DNA of 64,000 bases from an uncultured SAR116 cluster alpha proteobacterium (GTDB lineage Bacteria; Pseudomonadota; Alphaproteobacteria; Puniceispirillales; Marisalimonadaceae): the NCBI GenBank assembly GCA_902590245.1, contig CACIWG010000002.1:26586-90585 (forward strand). The letters are read 5' to 3'. Shown here piece by piece: positions 62,831 to 64,000 of this stretch (its first letter is position 1; each line of letters opens with the position of its first letter). Both the position numbers and the translations under genes were made by a program. The notes under the pieces were generated by a model, which saw nothing but the letters and a program-made list of their open reading frames with translations, ran no database searches and had not been told where the DNA came from.

Positions 62831-64000
62831 ATGAGTGCAAAATTATCAATAGAGCAGTCACTAATGAGAGCAAAATTACACATAAAAAAGTCCGAAATTG
62901 AGGAAGCTAAAAAGATTTATTTGTCTGTTTTAAGTGCTTTTCCAGAAAATAAACAAGCACAAGAGGGTTTAACTGCTCTTAAAAAGCCCAATAAAAAAAT
63001 TGTTCCGCAAAATCTTCCTGAAGAAGAAGCTAATAAATTAATAAATTTTTACAAACAAGGTTATTTTTTTGATGTAATTAAACTGGCTCAAAGTCTTAAA
63101 GAACAATATCCTAATTCAATTATCTTATGGAATATACTAGGCTCATCAGCAAGTCAAACTGGAATGTTGGAGTTAGCTAATTGTGCATTTCAAACAGTTG
63201 TTCAGCTTAACCCAGCCTATGCAGATGGTTTTAACAATTTAGGGATTGTTCTTAAAAAACAAGGGAAGTTGAACGATGCAATAAAAGCTTACAAGAAGGC
63301 AATTTTAATAAGACCAAATTATCCAGAAGCTTATAATAATATGGGAATAACTCTTCAAAATCAGAGTAAGCTAAAAGAAGCAATAGAAGCACATAACAAA
63401 GCAATTTTAATAAAGCCAAATTATGCAGAAGCTTACAATAATATAGGAATGGCGCTTCAAAATCAGCGTAAATTAAACGAAGCAATAGAAGCGTTCAAAA
63501 AAGCAATTTCAATAAAGCCAGAGTTTGCGGAGGCTTATAATAATATAGGTCTTGCACTTCACAATCAAGGCAAGCTAGACAAAGCTAAAGAGGCGTACAA
63601 CAAAGCAATCCTGATAAGACCAAATTACGTTGATGCATATAATAATACTGGCATCACTTTTAAAGAACAAGGTGAATTGGATAAAGCAATTCAATTTTAC
63701 AAAAAAGCAATATCAATTCAACCTAATTATGCTAAAGCCTATATAAATATGGGCAATGCTCTTAAAGAACAAGGTAAACTAGATGAAGCATTATTTGCAA
63801 ATAAAAAGGCAATTTCAATTAATCCTAATTTCGCTGAAGCATATAAAAACTCTGGTTTGACTTTAATTGATCAAGGTAAAATGAATGAGGCCTTTGAATC
63901 CTTTAATAAAGCACTTACAATTGAACCTAATCTACCTTCTGCCCACTATGGCTGCTCAATCATTCATAATTTACAAGGTAACCTTGAAAAAGGTTTTAAA
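62831..64000 (+). CDS. TPR-repeat protein, 3' end beyond window (likely TPR-linked transferase)
   Basis: Open frame from ATG 62831 to the window end (390 codons, not in ORF track); repeated NYAEAYNNIGMALQNQ.KLNEAIEAFKKAISIKP units. Confidence 0.88.
   Translation, partial: MSAKLSIEQSLMRAKLHIKKSEIEEAKKIYLSVLSAFPENKQAQEGLTALKKPNKKIVPQNLPEEEANKLINFYKQGYFFDVIKLAQSLKEQYPNSIILWNILGSSASQTGMLELANCAFQTVVQLNPAYADGFNNLGIVLKKQGKLNDAIKAYKKAILIRPNYPEAYNNMGITLQNQSKLKEAIEAHNKAILIKPNYAEAYNNIGMALQNQRKLNEAIEAFKKAISIKPEFAEAYNNIGLALHNQGKLDKAKEAYNKAILIRPNYVDAYNNTGITFKEQGELDKAIQFYKKAISIQPNYAKAYINMGNALKEQGKLDEALFANKKAISINPNFAEAYKNSGLTLIDQGKMNEAFESFNKALTIEPNLPSAHYGCSIIHNLQGNLEKGFK

Noticed and set aside
63252-63485. 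Leucine-rich antisense ORF on the minus strand within the TPR gene
   Set aside because: Its repetitive translation is the antisense image of the TPR repeats; no independent coding evidence.

Overview
This is a 64 kb AT-rich window from a streamlined alphaproteobacterium. The gene set resembles marine Pelagibacterales/HIMB59/AEGEAN-type lineages, but lineage is my inference. Most of it is ordinary core genome: adk(3')-rpsM-rpsK-rpoA-rplQ; lipB; polA; chvI-chvG; ahcY; tsaE; trxA; aroA-cmk-rpsA-ihfB-trpF-trpB-trpA-accD-folC; lptC-lptA-lptB-ptsN; gltB-gltD; thrS-infC-rpmI-rplT-pheS-pheT; murA-DUF2948-hisG-hisD-infA-maf-yacG. There are four tRNAs: Leu-GAG, Ala-GGC, Thr-GGT and Phe-GAA. I see no CRISPR array, rRNA, transposase, integrase or recognisable multi-gene defence system. 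Main points of interest: (1) trpB is split in two frames exactly at an in-frame A_AAA_AAA slippery heptamer, so it is programmed/transcriptional slippage, a real frameshift, or a homopolymer error. (2) infC has no NTG start and must initiate at AUU or AUA after a good Shine-Dalgarno. (3) An accessory island at about 31.2-34.2 kb holds a TPR-sulfotransferase gene with near-identical 102-bp repeats. It is flanked by relics: a 23-codon 5' stub of xthA, a frameshifted TolA/TonB C-terminal fragment, and a nonsense-interrupted 5' stub of a second TPR gene. (4) A second TPR gene next to tRNA-Phe runs off the window. (5) A C-rich possibly structured non-coding region lies at about 7.97-8.2 kb. (6) Several small or unusual proteins occur: a HEPN-like protein overlapping atp12, a membrane protein with a HiPIP/Zn-like Cys tail, a kinase-nucleotidyltransferase fusion, and an unannotated 48-aa membrane ORF. 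I did not find a convincing new multi-gene system.
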